Assembly: GCF_034421375.1 (NCBI RefSeq)
Contig: NZ_CP139779.1
Coordinates: forward strand, 1,612,001-1,676,000
Origin: Microbacterium invictum
GTDB taxonomy: Bacteria; Actinomycetota; Actinomycetes; Actinomycetales; Microbacteriaceae
Reading direction: 5' to 3'
DNA: 64,000 nucleotides
Made by a program: the position numbers and the translations under genes. Every line of letters starts with the position of its first letter. Position 1 is the first letter of the stretch. A model generated the notes under the pieces. The model saw only the letters and a program-made list of their open reading frames with translations, ran no database searches and was not told where the DNA came from. Shown here piece after piece: positions 1-9,150 of this stretch.

Positions 1-1
1 C

Positions 2-703
2 GATGAGACGACCGCCGTGGGCGCACCCCTCGGACTGTCGAACACGGTGACCACCGGAATCGTCAGCGCCCTGAACCGGTCGATCGAGATCGCCTCCTCT
101 GCCGCGCCCGATGAGGGCGACGCCGACGAGGACCAGGGCGAGGCACCGCCGTTCTCGTTCGACTTCGGCCAGGGCGAGCAGTCGGGTCAGGCAGCGGAGT
201 CGATCAAGATCGCCGTCATCCAGACCGACGCCGCGATCAACCCGGGCAACTCCGGTGGGGCGCTGGTCGACTCGGAGGGTCGGCTGATCGGCGTGAACGT
301 CGCCATCGCCTCTGCGGGCGGCAGCTCCACGACAGGGGGGAACATCGGCGTCGGCTTCGCCATCCCGTCCGACATCGTGCAGCGGGTCACCGACGAGCTG
401 ATCGACAACGGCTCGGCGACCCACGGACTGCTGGGTGCGAACGTGCAGTCGGCGGCATACGTCGACGATGCCGACATCACGGGCGCCTACATCGCCGAGG
501 TGACCCCGGGCGGCGCGGCCGAGGCCGCCGGCCTCCAGGCGGGTGACATCGTCACGGAGTTCAACGGTGTGCCGATCACCGACTCCGTCGACCTCACCGC
601 TCAGGTCCGTGCGCTCGCCGCGGGCAGCGAGGTCTCGCTGACCTACGTCCGTGACGGTCAGGAAGCCACGGCCGAGGTGACCCTGGGCGAGCTGCAGCAG
701 TAG
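2..703 (+). CDS. HtrA/DegP-type trypsin-like serine protease, 3' part
   Basis: The 5' end lies outside the window; the frame is open from base 2. The fragment holds the end of a trypsin-like domain with the catalytic serine motif GNSGG (serine codon near base 251), then one PDZ domain over about the last 90 residues. HtrA proteases are normally membrane-anchored and degrade or chaperone misfolded proteins outside the membrane; the anchor and the His and Asp of the triad would be upstream. An acidic, Gly/Gln-rich insertion sits just before the serine motif, a variable loop in this family. It reads toward the glycerophosphotransferase genes but is separated from them by a likely promoter. Confidence 0.93.
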   Translation, partial: DETTAVGAPLGLSNTVTTGIVSALNRSIEIASSAAPDEGDADEDQGEAPPFSFDFGQGEQSGQAAESIKIAVIQTDAAINPGNSGGALVDSEGRLIGVNVAIASAGGSSTTGGNIGVGFAIPSDIVQRVTDELIDNGSATHGLLGANVQSAAYVDDADITGAYIAEVTPGGAAEAAGLQAGDIVTEFNGVPITDSVDLTAQVRALAAGSEVSLTYVRDGQEATAEVTLGELQQ

Positions 704-733
704 CCGTTCCCCGGTTCGGACGCCATCCCGCGA

Positions 734-739
734 TAGGCT
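734..739 (+). promoter_or_regulatory. -10 box TAGGCT for a leaderless transcript
   Basis: TAGGCT ends 6 bases before the ATG at 746, so transcription should begin at or next to the start codon. There is no Shine-Dalgarno sequence. The same arrangement recurs at many genes in the window. Confidence 0.5.
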
Positions 740-745
740 CGCGGG

Positions 746-2017
746 ATGGCGTCCTTCTCGTTCGGCGCGGGGAACGCACGCAAAGTGGCGAGCATTCCGC
801 TGTACGCGTTCGGTCGTGTCGCGACGTTGCTCGTGCCGCGCCGACGCGACCTCTGGGTGTTCGGGTGCGCGGTGGGCATCGCCGACGGAGCGCTCGCCCT
901 TTGGGACGAAGCGGCGGCCCATGGGCGCCGTGCGGTCTGGCTGACCGCGTCCGAGGACGAGGATAGGGATGCCGCGGCCCGAGGCATCCCGACAGTGCGG
1001 AGGTCCTCGCTCCGGGGCTTCTGGCTGACCGCCCGCGCGCGGGTGGTCGTGGTCACCCACGGGTTCGGGGACGTCAACCGTTACGCCACCGGTGGCGCCT
1101 TCGTGGTTCAGCTGTGGCACGGCATCCCGCTGAAGCGGATCGGCGTGGATTCCCCCGAGACGGTGCGCAGCAGCATCCTTCCCCGATCGCGCGCGATGCG
1201 CGCGTTCATCCGCGCGATGTACCGCGGTGCGACGCGACGCATCGGCCTCATCCCGGCGGCGTCGCACCTCGTGCGGGGCCGTCTGGAATCGGCCTTCTCC
1301 CTCCCGGACGAGCGCGTTCCGGTGACCGGTGAGCCACGGGTCGACGTCCTGTCACGAGGCTCGGCCGAGGGGCGTCGACGTCGGGCCCGGGCACTGCTGT
1401 CGTCGACGGTGGGGACGATCCCGGACGCGGCGCGGGTGATCCTCTACGCTCCCACCTGGCGCGACGGCGCGCCGGATCCTGCGGTGCCGACGGCGGAGGA
1501 CTGGCAGGCGCTCGGCGAGAGCCTCGAGGCGCAGGACGCGATCCTGCTCATCCGTTCGCACCCGCTCGGCGCCGGCGAGTACGCGCCGCCCCATCCGACG
1601 GCGCGGATCCGGATGATCGGGAGCGACCTCCTTCGGGATGTGACCCCCGTCCTCCCTGGAATCGATCTGCTCATCACCGACTACTCGTCGCTGGTGTTCG
1701 ACGTGGGCCTGAACCGCACGCCCGTCCTGTTCCTCGCGCCGGATGTCGAGGAGTACGCCGCGCGCCGCGGCTTCTACGGCTCGTTCGACGCCATCGCGTC
1801 GGGCGACGTCGCGTCGGACTGGGCGGAGATCATCCGGCGGCTGGGTCCCGCGGTCACCGACGGCGCGGCTCGAGACCGTCTGGCCGAGCGTTCCGCTGCG
1901 CGGAGCGCCGAGGTCCACGCCTTCCGTGACGGAGGCAATACCGCACGGGTGCACCGTGCCATCCTGAACGCCACGGGCGCCGCCACCGCCGACGGCCGCA
2001 CGAGAGGACGCAGATGA
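746..2017 (+). CDS. CDP-glycerol glycerophosphotransferase family protein (first of three)
   Basis: 423 residues. TagF/TagB-family enzymes move glycerol phosphate (or a related polyol phosphate) from its CDP carrier onto a wall or capsular glycopolymer at the inner face of the membrane. Family marks are a WHG motif followed by IPLKR (histidine at about residue 125), the strand LYAPTWRDG near 232-240, and TDYSS near 311, which bind the nucleotide donor. No signal peptide is seen. This copy lacks the extra N-terminal region of its neighbour. The ATG at 746 is chosen because a -10 box ends 6 bases upstream. Its end overlaps the next start by 4 bases, so the two are translationally coupled. The exact polyol transferred cannot be told from sequence. 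Confidence 0.88.
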   Translation: MASFSFGAGNARKVASIPLYAFGRVATLLVPRRRDLWVFGCAVGIADGALALWDEAAAHGRRAVWLTASEDEDRDAAARGIPTVRRSSLRGFWLTARARVVVVTHGFGDVNRYATGGAFVVQLWHGIPLKRIGVDSPETVRSSILPRSRAMRAFIRAMYRGATRRIGLIPAASHLVRGRLESAFSLPDERVPVTGEPRVDVLSRGSAEGRRRRARALLSSTVGTIPDAARVILYAPTWRDGAPDPAVPTAEDWQALGESLEAQDAILLIRSHPLGAGEYAPPHPTARIRMIGSDLLRDVTPVLPGIDLLITDYSSLVFDVGLNRTPVLFLAPDVEEYAARRGFYGSFDAIASGDVASDWAEIIRRLGPAVTDGAARDRLAERSAARSAEVHAFRDGGNTARVHRAILNATGAATADGRTRGRR

Positions 2018-3462
2018 TCCACGCCCGATTCCAGTCCGACCCCGCGCCCGCGCTCCTTATCTCCGGTTCGGGGCCGGCGCCGCAGCGCGCGAGCCTCGAG
2101 GGCCCGCGGGCGGGCGTCTCCGCCGCGGTCGTCGCCGACGGCGATGAGTGGCACATCGATCTGCCGTTGCACGTCGCGCGATGGGGCGGACCGGACCTCC
2201 CCCTTCCGCGGGGGTCGTACGCGCTGCGCCTGAGCGGACCCGGAGCCGAAGACGCGGCAGTTCCGGATGTCGCGATGAGCCTCCTCGGCACCCTCCGCGC
2301 CGAGGTGCGCGACAACCTGGTCGTGATCGGCCCGCCGGTCGACCCGGTGTACGACTCGGGTGAAGGGCAGGCCGCCCTCGAACGGCGATACGCAACGCGT
2401 CCGGGCGAGCTCGAGAACGCGGTCTTCTTCGAGAGCTTCTACGGGCGGAACGCCAGCTGCAACCCGCTCGCCATCGATCGAGAGCTCGCGCGGCGGGCCC
2501 CAGGAGTAACCCGCTACTGGAGCGTCGCCGACCTGTCGGTGGTCGTCCCGGACGGCGCCGTGCCCGTCGTCGAGGGGAGCCCCGACTGGTGGCGGGCGCG
2601 GGGCGTGTCACGCCTGCTCGTCGTCAACGACTGGCTTCGGCGCCGCTTCTCACGACGCGGCGGACAGATCGTCCTCCAGACCTGGCACGGCACGCCGCTG
2701 AAGCGGCTCGCCCTCCACCGCCCGGGCTTCGACCCGCGACGGGCGGCGGCGGTCATCCGCGAATCGTTCCGGTGGGACATCCTCCTCGCCCAGAACCCCT
2801 ATGCGGCCACCGTGCTCCGCAAGGCCTACGCATTCCTGCGTCGCCCGCTGTGGGTCGAGGGGTACCCGAGGAACGACGTGCTGGTCACCGGCGACGGCGG
2901 GCCGACGCGAAGGGCGCTCGGCATCGGGGCCGACGAGCGCGTCATCCTGTACGCCCCCACCTGGCGGGATGACCGCGATGAGATCGTCGACTTCGTCGAT
3001 CCGTCGAGCCTCGCCGCCGAGACAGGGTCGGTCGTCCTGGTCCGCGGCCACTCCCGGACCCTTCAGCCCGGGCACGACCTCTCCGGTCCCCGGGTGATCG
3101 ACGTCACCGGATTCCCCGACACCTCCGCTCTGCTCCTCGCCGCGGATGCGCTCGTCACCGACTACTCATCGGTGATGTTCGACTTCAGCGTCACGGGGAA
3201 GCCGATGTACTTCCTGGTTCCCGACATGGACCACTACCGGGGGACGCTCCGCGGCTTCTACTTCGACCTCGCCGCCCGCGCTCCGGGGCCGGTGGTCCGC
3301 ACCCAGCAGGAACTCGTCACGGCGCTCGCGGGGGAGGACACCACGGCCTACGCCGAGAAGTACGACGCGTGGCGCCGTGCCTTCAACGCCCGCGACGACG
3401 GACGGGCGGCCGAACGGGTCGTCAGCCGCATCCTCGATCAGGGTCTCATCGGACGCGAGTGA
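2014..3462 (+). CDS. CDP-glycerol glycerophosphotransferase family protein (second of three)
   Basis: 482 residues, coupled to the upstream paralogue by an ATGA overlap. The catalytic half shows TWHGTPLKRL, LYAPTWRDD and TDYSS in the expected order. The first 110 residues or so form an extra region with alternating short hydrophobic stretches, absent from the upstream copy and possibly an accessory or acceptor-binding domain. Two different family members made from one transcript suggest a primase/polymerase split like TagB/TagF in Bacillus teichoic acid synthesis; that division of labour is inference. The gene ends 18 bases from the convergent glycosyltransferase. Confidence 0.88.
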   Translation: MIHARFQSDPAPALLISGSGPAPQRASLEGPRAGVSAAVVADGDEWHIDLPLHVARWGGPDLPLPRGSYALRLSGPGAEDAAVPDVAMSLLGTLRAEVRDNLVVIGPPVDPVYDSGEGQAALERRYATRPGELENAVFFESFYGRNASCNPLAIDRELARRAPGVTRYWSVADLSVVVPDGAVPVVEGSPDWWRARGVSRLLVVNDWLRRRFSRRGGQIVLQTWHGTPLKRLALHRPGFDPRRAAAVIRESFRWDILLAQNPYAATVLRKAYAFLRRPLWVEGYPRNDVLVTGDGGPTRRALGIGADERVILYAPTWRDDRDEIVDFVDPSSLAAETGSVVLVRGHSRTLQPGHDLSGPRVIDVTGFPDTSALLLAADALVTDYSSVMFDFSVTGKPMYFLVPDMDHYRGTLRGFYFDLAARAPGPVVRTQQELVTALAGEDTTAYAEKYDAWRRAFNARDDGRAAERVVSRILDQGLIGRE

Positions 3463-3480
3463 CACCCGAGCTGCCGCCGG

Positions 3481-4575
3481 TCAGGGGAGCGGTGTGTTGC
3501 GATCGCCGATCCGCGAGGTGTCGACGGTGTCGTCGGCGCCGCGGATCAGGCCGATGAGGAACCCGGTGCCCCACGCGAAGTGCATCGTGGGAAGCACGGC
3601 GAGCGTCCACGCCTTGTCTCGCCAGCCCGCGCCACCACCGGGTCCGGCTGCGACCACGACGAGGAGCACCAGGTAGGCGAGCACCGGCAGGTGGACGATG
3701 GAGGCGAGAAGGGCGGGGATGCCGGTGAGCACGCCGGTGAGCTGGAGGACGGCCACGACCGCGGCTGCGGCGGCGTCGATCACGAGCGCCGGCGGGGCGA
3801 AGAACCGCAGTGAGTTCACCAGGCCGTAGCGGCGCACCAGTTCACCGCGCCATCGTCCGGTGGCGAAGAACTGCCGTGCGAGCCGGGCCCAGCTCTCGCG
3901 GGGCCAGTACGTCACCGAGAGTGTCGGATCGAACCACACTCGGTAGCCGGCGCGGCGGATGCGGAGGTTCAGCTCCCAGTCCTCGCCCCGCCGGATCGAT
4001 TCGTCGAACAGGCCCACCTCGTCGAGGACGGCACGGCGCATGACCCCGAGGTATGCGGACTCGGCATCGCCCTCGGCGGCTCCGCCATGGTAGGCGCCCC
4101 CGCCCAGACCGATCCGGGAGTTGTAGGCTCTCGCCACCGCGCGTTGGAACGGGGTGCGTCCGTCGGCCCGCATCACACCGCCGACGTTCGCCGCGCCGAC
4201 GCGCGAAAGCGTCTGCAGCGCGCGGCGGGTGTACCCGGGCTCGAGCTCGGAGTGCGCATCGACCCGCACGATGGTGGGGTACCGGCTCGCGCGGATAGCG
4301 ATGTTCAATCCGACGGGGATGTCGGCCTCGGGGTTGTCGACAAGCACGATGCGGGGGTCGCCGGTGGCGAGGGTGGCGGCGAGCTCGCTGGTGCCGTCGG
4401 TGGACGGTGCGAGGGCGATGATCAATTCGATCGGTGCGTCGACGTCCTGCGTCAGAACGGTCTCGACCGCTCGGGCGAGGTAGTCGCGCTCGTTCAGGAC
4501 GGGCATGACGAAGGACACTCCGGCGCCGACGGGAACGGCGGGCGCGTCCCGCCGCCTCCGTTCGTCTGCCTGCAC
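3481..4575 (-). CDS. Glycosyltransferase family 2, membrane-anchored
   Basis: 364 residues starting at GTG 4575. The N-terminal two thirds is a GT-A fold: a VMPVLNE strand near residue 22, the metal-binding RVDAHS segment, and a GEDWELNLRIRRAGY segment carrying the likely catalytic acid. The last 120 residues hold two or three hydrophobic helices, so the enzyme probably sits at the inner membrane face and uses a lipid-linked acceptor. It resembles actinobacterial succinoglycan/exopolysaccharide transferases. It lies between glycerophosphotransferase genes on the opposite strand, which suggests it adds the sugar part of the same polymer. The sugar donor cannot be identified. CATGAT ends 6 bases upstream of the GTG, supporting this start. 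Confidence 0.87.
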   Translation of the reverse strand: MQADERRRRDAPAVPVGAGVSFVMPVLNERDYLARAVETVLTQDVDAPIELIIALAPSTDGTSELAATLATGDPRIVLVDNPEADIPVGLNIAIRASRYPTIVRVDAHSELEPGYTRRALQTLSRVGAANVGGVMRADGRTPFQRAVARAYNSRIGLGGGAYHGGAAEGDAESAYLGVMRRAVLDEVGLFDESIRRGEDWELNLRIRRAGYRVWFDPTLSVTYWPRESWARLARQFFATGRWRGELVRRYGLVNSLRFFAPPALVIDAAAAAVVAVLQLTGVLTGIPALLASIVHLPVLAYLVLLVVVAAGPGGGAGWRDKAWTLAVLPTMHFAWGTGFLIGLIRGADDTVDTSRIGDRNTPLP

Positions 4576-4581
4576 CCGTCG

Positions 4582-4587
4582 ATCATG
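4582..4587 (-). promoter_or_regulatory. -10 box CATGAT for the glycosyltransferase
   Basis: Read on the minus strand, CATGAT ends 6 bases before GTG 4575. It lies back to back with the plus-strand -10 box at 4604-4609, giving a compact divergent promoter pair. Confidence 0.4.
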
Positions 4588-4603
4588 TCACGCGACCGCT
4601 GGC

Positions 4604-4609
4604 TAGTCT
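4604..4609 (+). promoter_or_regulatory. -10 box TAGTCT for a leaderless transcript
   Basis: TAGTCT ends 6 bases before GTG 4616. The spacing decides for this GTG over other in-frame starts. Confidence 0.5.
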
Positions 4610-4615
4610 GGATGG

Positions 4616-5917
4616 GTGAAGTGGGTGTCCGATGCGGGGAAGGCCGTCGCCCTGGTGCGACGGGCTCTGGAGAATCGGGCGGCCGTGGCCGATGTGCGTC
4701 GGCGGCAGGCGGCGGCGCGGCCGCATCCCTCGGACCACTACCGGATCGCTGTGTACTTCGCCGACGGAGCGGTGAACATGTACCAGATGCGGCAGTGGTA
4801 CCGCCCGCTCCAGGAACTGGCTCGCACATGGCCCGTCGTGGTGCTCAGCCGCGCCGTGACCGGCGCCCGCGCGCTGATGGAGGATGACGCCCTGCCCGTC
4901 GCGTTCGTCCCGACGGTGCGCGATCTCGAGCAGTTCCTCGTCGCCGAAGACATCCGGATCGTCTTCTACGTGAACCAGAACACGCGGAACTTCCAGATGT
5001 TCCGGTACGGCCGGCGATGGCATGTGTTCATCAACCACGGCGAGTCGGACAAGATGTACATGACCACCAATCAGTACAAGGCCTACGACGTGGCCTTCAT
5101 CGCGGGTGAGGCCGCTCGCGAACGGCTGTCGAGGGTTCTGTGGGATTACGACCTCGACCGGCGGACGCGGCAGATCGGTCGGCCCCAGGCGGATCACTAC
5201 TCCGGATCGGTCCCGTATCCCGACGACGACCGGACGGTCGTGCTCTACGCACCCACCTGGGAGGGTGATCGTCCCTCGGCGCACTACGGCTCGATCCGGA
5301 CCCATGGCGAGGCCCTGGTCTCGGCCCTGTTGGCGACCGGGCGGCACCGCGTCGTCTACCGTCCTCATCCCCGTTCCGGAGTCGTCGACCACGAGTACGG
5401 TGCAGCGAATCGACGCATCATCGCCGCGATCGCCGACGCCAACGCCGCAGATCCGTCTGCGCACCACGTCTTCGATGACAGACCCGAACTGGGCTGGCAG
5501 CTCGCTGCCGCCGACATCGCCATCGCCGACATCTCGGCCATGGTCTACGACCGACTCGCGGCCGGGAAACCCCTCCTCATCACGCGACCGGCTGACCCCG
5601 CCGCCGCTGTGGATGCGCACGGATATCTGTCGGCCTGCGAATGGCTCGACGCCGACCGTGCCTCCGAGATCGTCGCCGAAGCGGATCGCGTCCTGCGGGA
5701 CCCGGAGGCCGTGTCGCGGCTGCAGCGCTGGGTGCGCCACTACTTCGGAGACACGTCGCCGGGGGCTGCCACGGCGCGGTTCCATGCCGCCGTCGCCGAG
5801 CTGATGGCCGCGTGGGAGGAGTGGCACCTGCGCTCCGCCGACGCCGACGGCGACGGCGATGACGCCAACGACGTGCAGGATTCCCCGGATCGCGAGGGCG
5901 ACGAGGAGCTCGACTAG
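4616..5917 (+). CDS. CDP-glycerol glycerophosphotransferase-like protein (third, divergent)
   Basis: 433 residues from GTG 4616. It keeps the general TagF-like layout: an INHGES segment in place of WHG, LYAPTWEGD in the middle, and IADISAMVYDRL where the others have TDYSS. The divergence at the first and last motifs suggests a different polyol or sugar-phosphate donor or acceptor. The C-terminus ends in an Asp-rich tail of about 25 residues. It is transcribed away from the glycosyltransferase from its own promoter. The family call is good; substrate and even catalytic competence are uncertain. Confidence 0.8.
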   Translation: MKWVSDAGKAVALVRRALENRAAVADVRRRQAAARPHPSDHYRIAVYFADGAVNMYQMRQWYRPLQELARTWPVVVLSRAVTGARALMEDDALPVAFVPTVRDLEQFLVAEDIRIVFYVNQNTRNFQMFRYGRRWHVFINHGESDKMYMTTNQYKAYDVAFIAGEAARERLSRVLWDYDLDRRTRQIGRPQADHYSGSVPYPDDDRTVVLYAPTWEGDRPSAHYGSIRTHGEALVSALLATGRHRVVYRPHPRSGVVDHEYGAANRRIIAAIADANAADPSAHHVFDDRPELGWQLAAADIAIADISAMVYDRLAAGKPLLITRPADPAAAVDAHGYLSACEWLDADRASEIVAEADRVLRDPEAVSRLQRWVRHYFGDTSPGAATARFHAAVAELMAAWEEWHLRSADADGDGDDANDVQDSPDREGDEELD

Positions 5918-5948
5918 CGGCTGCGCCAGCATGCCTTCCCTCGGGGTG

Positions 5949-7325
5949 TCAGAGGGGTGCGGGTGCGTGTGGGTCGTCGGCGGGTTCGTCGAGGTTGCGG
6001 AATTCGGTGCCGGGGGTGGTCCATTTGACCCACAGGTCGTCGGGGAGGTCTTCTTCCGGATGGAAGTGCACCCCGTGGCCGGGTGGATTGTCGATATGGG
6101 TCCGGCCGGTCGGGGAGGTCCACTCCATAACCCCACCGTCGAGTTGTGTCACTGTCCAGGCGGTGAACTGTTTCATGCTGTGATGCCGTTGGCACAGGCA
6201 GCACAGGTTGCAGATCTCCGTCTTCCCCCCGAGGGCGGCGTCGTGGTTGTGGTCGACCTCGCATTTTCGGGCGGGCATCCGGCAGCCCGGCCACCGGCAG
6301 TGCTTGTCCCGGCCTTTGAGGAACCGGACCATCGCCCCGGTCGGCCGGTACTGATCCACCGCCATGATCAACCCCGTGATCGGATGGGTCAGCAGCCGCT
6401 CCCAGACCCCGTCGCTGTTCCCCGCCAGCGACCGCGCCGTCTCGGCGTCGATCGGGCCTACCCCGGCGAGGTCGCACGGGACATCGCTCTGCCCCATGAG
6501 CGCCATGACGGGGATCACGACCTGCACCTTCGCCCGGATCGCCCCCAACCCTCCCGGAAGCTCGCCGTCGCGCACCGGGTCAAGGGTCGGGGTGGCGGTG
6601 AGGAGCATGTCGGCGAACACGTCCGCGCGGACCTCGTCGATGGACCGGGTGTCCGCCGAGTCATCGCCTGGCTGCGGTTCCCGCGCGGCGATGACCTCGT
6701 TCGCTTCGTCGGTGAGGCGCTGGAAGATCGCCTCGATCAGCACCGTGGAGTGCACCGCCCGCAGCTCCGACATCCCCTCCCCGATCGAGTACCGGACGAT
6801 CCTCCGCTCCCGGAACGCCTCCCCATGCCGCTCGGTCAGCGACCGAGGGTGCATCCGCTCCGCGATGACCTCCAAATCCGCCCTCGCACGACCAGGGGTC
6901 TCGTCCAAACAGATCTCCGCAGCGACCTGATCGAACTCCCCCTTCACCTCCACCGGCAGGCGCCGCCCGACATCCTCCACCACCGCCACGTGCGCCCGCG
7001 TGATCAGCCCCTTCTCCCAGCAGTGCAGCGTCGCGGGGTAGTCGTTGACCAGCGCGTAGGCGGTGTCGATCTGGCGTTGCACCGACCGGTCCGACAACCT
7101 GATCGCGGCGGCGATCTCCGCCGCCACACCCCGCAACGCCATGTCCCTGTCCCGCACCACCGCCGACGACCCCTCCGCCAACCGTGCCGCGAACGCGCCC
7201 GCTTTCGCTTGCACCGCCTCTGCGGCCGCGAGCACCCGCTCCGCTTCCTCGGCCTCCGCGAGGATCCCCGTCAGCTCGGACCGGTCCTCGTCACGGAGGA
7301 GAGTGAGCCGCGGGTTCGAACGCAT
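5949..7325 (-). CDS. DUF222 and HNH endonuclease domain protein
   Basis: 458 residues from the ATG at 7325. The long N-terminal part is the helical DUF222 region typical of actinobacteria. Near the C-terminus is an HNH nuclease site with zinc cysteines (CRWPGC), the catalytic DHNHD segment, an NLCCLC stretch and a closing RHH. These proteins occur in several copies per genome and their role is unknown; links to mobile introns have been suggested, but no intron or repeat is seen here. An ATG at 7373 would add 16 residues; 7325 is preferred because a GATGAT hexamer ends 6 bases upstream, the spacing used by leaderless genes nearby. It ends 31 bases from the convergent glycerophosphotransferase gene. 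Confidence 0.9.
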   Translation of the reverse strand: MRSNPRLTLLRDEDRSELTGILAEAEEAERVLAAAEAVQAKAGAFAARLAEGSSAVVRDRDMALRGVAAEIAAAIRLSDRSVQRQIDTAYALVNDYPATLHCWEKGLITRAHVAVVEDVGRRLPVEVKGEFDQVAAEICLDETPGRARADLEVIAERMHPRSLTERHGEAFRERRIVRYSIGEGMSELRAVHSTVLIEAIFQRLTDEANEVIAAREPQPGDDSADTRSIDEVRADVFADMLLTATPTLDPVRDGELPGGLGAIRAKVQVVIPVMALMGQSDVPCDLAGVGPIDAETARSLAGNSDGVWERLLTHPITGLIMAVDQYRPTGAMVRFLKGRDKHCRWPGCRMPARKCEVDHNHDAALGGKTEICNLCCLCQRHHSMKQFTAWTVTQLDGGVMEWTSPTGRTHIDNPPGHGVHFHPEEDLPDDLWVKWTTPGTEFRNLDEPADDPHAPAPL

Positions 7326-7405
7326 GTATGAATCATCCCACCACCCTCCGACATTCACACCCGAAACCCTCACCCGCAGGGTGAACCCAACCCGAGTCGC
7401 GTGGG

Positions 7406-8332
7406 TCAGCCCCTACCCTCATCGGTCGCGTCCACCGCCCCCGGCGACGTCATCCGCTCGCGACGACCCCCGGAACCGATCATCCGTCCGACCGCGCCGG
7501 TGGCTCCGGCGACGGCCGTTCCCGCACGCCGAATCACGCCGACGGCCGCGGATTCCACGCGCTGGGCGCCCGGCCTGGGCTCCACGTCGACGGGCAGGAC
7601 CTCGGGCGGGAGCCCGAAAGCGCGTCGCGACCCGACGAGGACCCGCCGCCCGAGGATGTTGTTCCCGGCCCCGCCCACGGCCGCACCGATGCCGAACGGC
7701 AGCGCTTTGCCGAGCCAGCTCGCTCCGCCACGCGCCGCGAACTGTCTGACGAAGGTCGACTTCAGACGGTCGACGAGGGGGCCGACCGCGGCACGGGGGA
7801 GGGTCTTCGTGATGATCTCGCCCCAGTACGAGTCGCGGGCCGGACCCTTTCCGGCGGCCTGCTGAGCGAGCTGCCGAAGGAGGTCGACGCCTTCCGTGCC
7901 GAGCATCAGGGTGAGGACCAGCGCCCGGGCGCGATCGGGGTCGGTCACGGCGATTCCGTGCACTTCGGCGATCGACTGCGAGAACAGCGTGGTCGCTTCC
8001 AGGAAGCCCACTGTCTCCACGCCGCTCAATGCGAGGGTCACCCCGGTGCCCACTCCGGGAATGACGGCCGTCGCCCCGACGGCGGCCCCGCCGGTCGTCA
8101 CGGCGGCGAGGTACCGGCGTTCGAGGATCCGGATGATCTGGGCCGGCGTCGCATCGGGATGGCGGAGTCGGATGCTGCGCAGATGGGCAAGAACGACGGG
8201 ACGCTGGATGGCGAGCACCCGGTCCAGCAGACGTACGACGTGCGGGTGCTCGTCCGATCCGACCGGCGGGAGACCTCCCTGCCAGGGTGCGTCGTCGGTC
8301 ATCGAGTGGATGCGGTGCACCTTCTCAGCCAT
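7406..8332 (-). CDS. EcsC-like protein of unknown function
   Basis: 308 residues. After a helical N-terminus there are two Gly/Ala-rich hydrophobic segments (about residues 75-105 and 195-215) that could insert in or lie on the membrane, separated by an amphipathic helical region. This layout resembles EcsC-family proteins, whose role is not known. There is no signal peptide and no catalytic motif I recognise. The ATG at 8332 is supported by TAGGAT (8340-8345 on this strand) ending 7 bases upstream. It could equally be listed as a hypothetical membrane-associated protein. Confidence 0.7.
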   Translation of the reverse strand: MAEKVHRIHSMTDDAPWQGGLPPVGSDEHPHVVRLLDRVLAIQRPVVLAHLRSIRLRHPDATPAQIIRILERRYLAAVTTGGAAVGATAVIPGVGTGVTLALSGVETVGFLEATTLFSQSIAEVHGIAVTDPDRARALVLTLMLGTEGVDLLRQLAQQAAGKGPARDSYWGEIITKTLPRAAVGPLVDRLKSTFVRQFAARGGASWLGKALPFGIGAAVGGAGNNILGRRVLVGSRRAFGLPPEVLPVDVEPRPGAQRVESAAVGVIRRAGTAVAGATGAVGRMIGSGGRRERMTSPGAVDATDEGRG

Positions 8333-8415
8333 GGCGGCGATCCTACGAGCCGGGGCCGTCCGCGCCCTGGGTGTTGACGAGGGCCCGCCGACAGGGGATG
8401 ACGCTGATCGCGTCG

Positions 8416-9108
8416 TCAGACAAAGAGGTTCGCCCGCTCCAGATCCTCGGCGAAGTCCACCTCGACCGCGTACAGATCCGAGATGTCCATCACACGCAGC
8501 TGCAGACCGTCCTCGACGATCGCGAGCTCGAGGGCGCGCTCGAAGTAGTCCTGGTCCGCGACCCGGTTCAGCTGGCGGATGAATGCGCGCTTGTCGCGGC
8601 TGGAGATGTAGTTGATCCCGACCGCCTCACCGATTCCGCCCGTCACCGTCTTGGAGAGCTCCTTGACGAAGCCGTCCTCGGAGAGGGTGTACTTGACCTC
8701 TTCGTCCGAGACCTTGGCGGTGTTGACCGTCACGAAGGAGCGATCGCCTTCGATCAGCTCGATCGCGCGGCCGAGCACGCGGGGATCGAAGACGACGTCG
8801 CCGTTCATCCACAGCACGCCGCCCTTGCCCGTGGCCGTGAGGGCGCGCAAGAGGGACTTGGAGGTGTTGGTCTGGTCGTACCGGTCGTTGTGCACGTAGT
8901 GGACGTCTGGGAATGCGTCGACGATCGCTTCGGCGCGATAGCCGACGACGGTGGTGATGCGCGCGTCGTCGCCGAAAGCTGCCCGGATGTTGTCATGCTG
9001 CTGCTGCATGATGCTGCGGCCGTCGTTGAGCTCCGTGAGCGGCTTGGGGAGGCTGCGGCCGAGCCGCGAGCCCATGCCCGCGGCGAGAATAACGGTCTGA
9101 ACGGTCAA
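8416..9108 (-). CDS. Nucleotidyltransferase, phosphocholine/sugar-phosphate cytidylyltransferase-like
   Basis: About 230 residues with the nucleotidyltransferase start VILAAGMGSRLG, a PKPLTEL lysine motif, a WMNGDVVFD metal-binding aspartate segment near residue 100, and a late VDFAEDLERA segment. It fits the LicC-like group that makes CDP-choline or related CDP-activated compounds. It may supply an activated building block for the polymer enzymes upstream, but its substrate is not certain. The start is probably TTG 9108, because AGGAG lies 6 bases before it; GTG 9135 would add nine residues with no ribosome site. A perfect 14-base palindrome sits just upstream at 9137-9150. Confidence 0.85.
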   Translation of the reverse strand: MTVQTVILAAGMGSRLGRSLPKPLTELNDGRSIMQQQHDNIRAAFGDDARITTVVGYRAEAIVDAFPDVHYVHNDRYDQTNTSKSLLRALTATGKGGVLWMNGDVVFDPRVLGRAIELIEGDRSFVTVNTAKVSDEEVKYTLSEDGFVKELSKTVTGGIGEAVGINYISSRDKRAFIRQLNRVADQDYFERALELAIVEDGLQLRVMDISDLYAVEVDFAEDLERANLFV

Positions 9109-9136
9109 GGTCTGCTCCTGGAGTGTGCGATTCACG

Positions 9137-9150
9137 GTCGGTTAACCGAC
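9137..9150. promoter_or_regulatory. 14-base perfect palindrome in a divergent promoter region
   Basis: GTCGGTTAACCGAC reads the same on both strands. It lies 29 bases upstream of TTG 9108 and overlaps the GTTAAC that could serve as its -10 box, the place where a repressor would bind. The rest of 9151-9301 is AT-richer than its surroundings and holds promoter sequence for the ABC gene. Confidence 0.4.

Noticed and set aside
5859..7331. 490-residue frame opposite the DUF222 gene
   Set aside because: The minus strand carries the intact HNH motif, while this frame is Arg/Pro/His-rich without domains.
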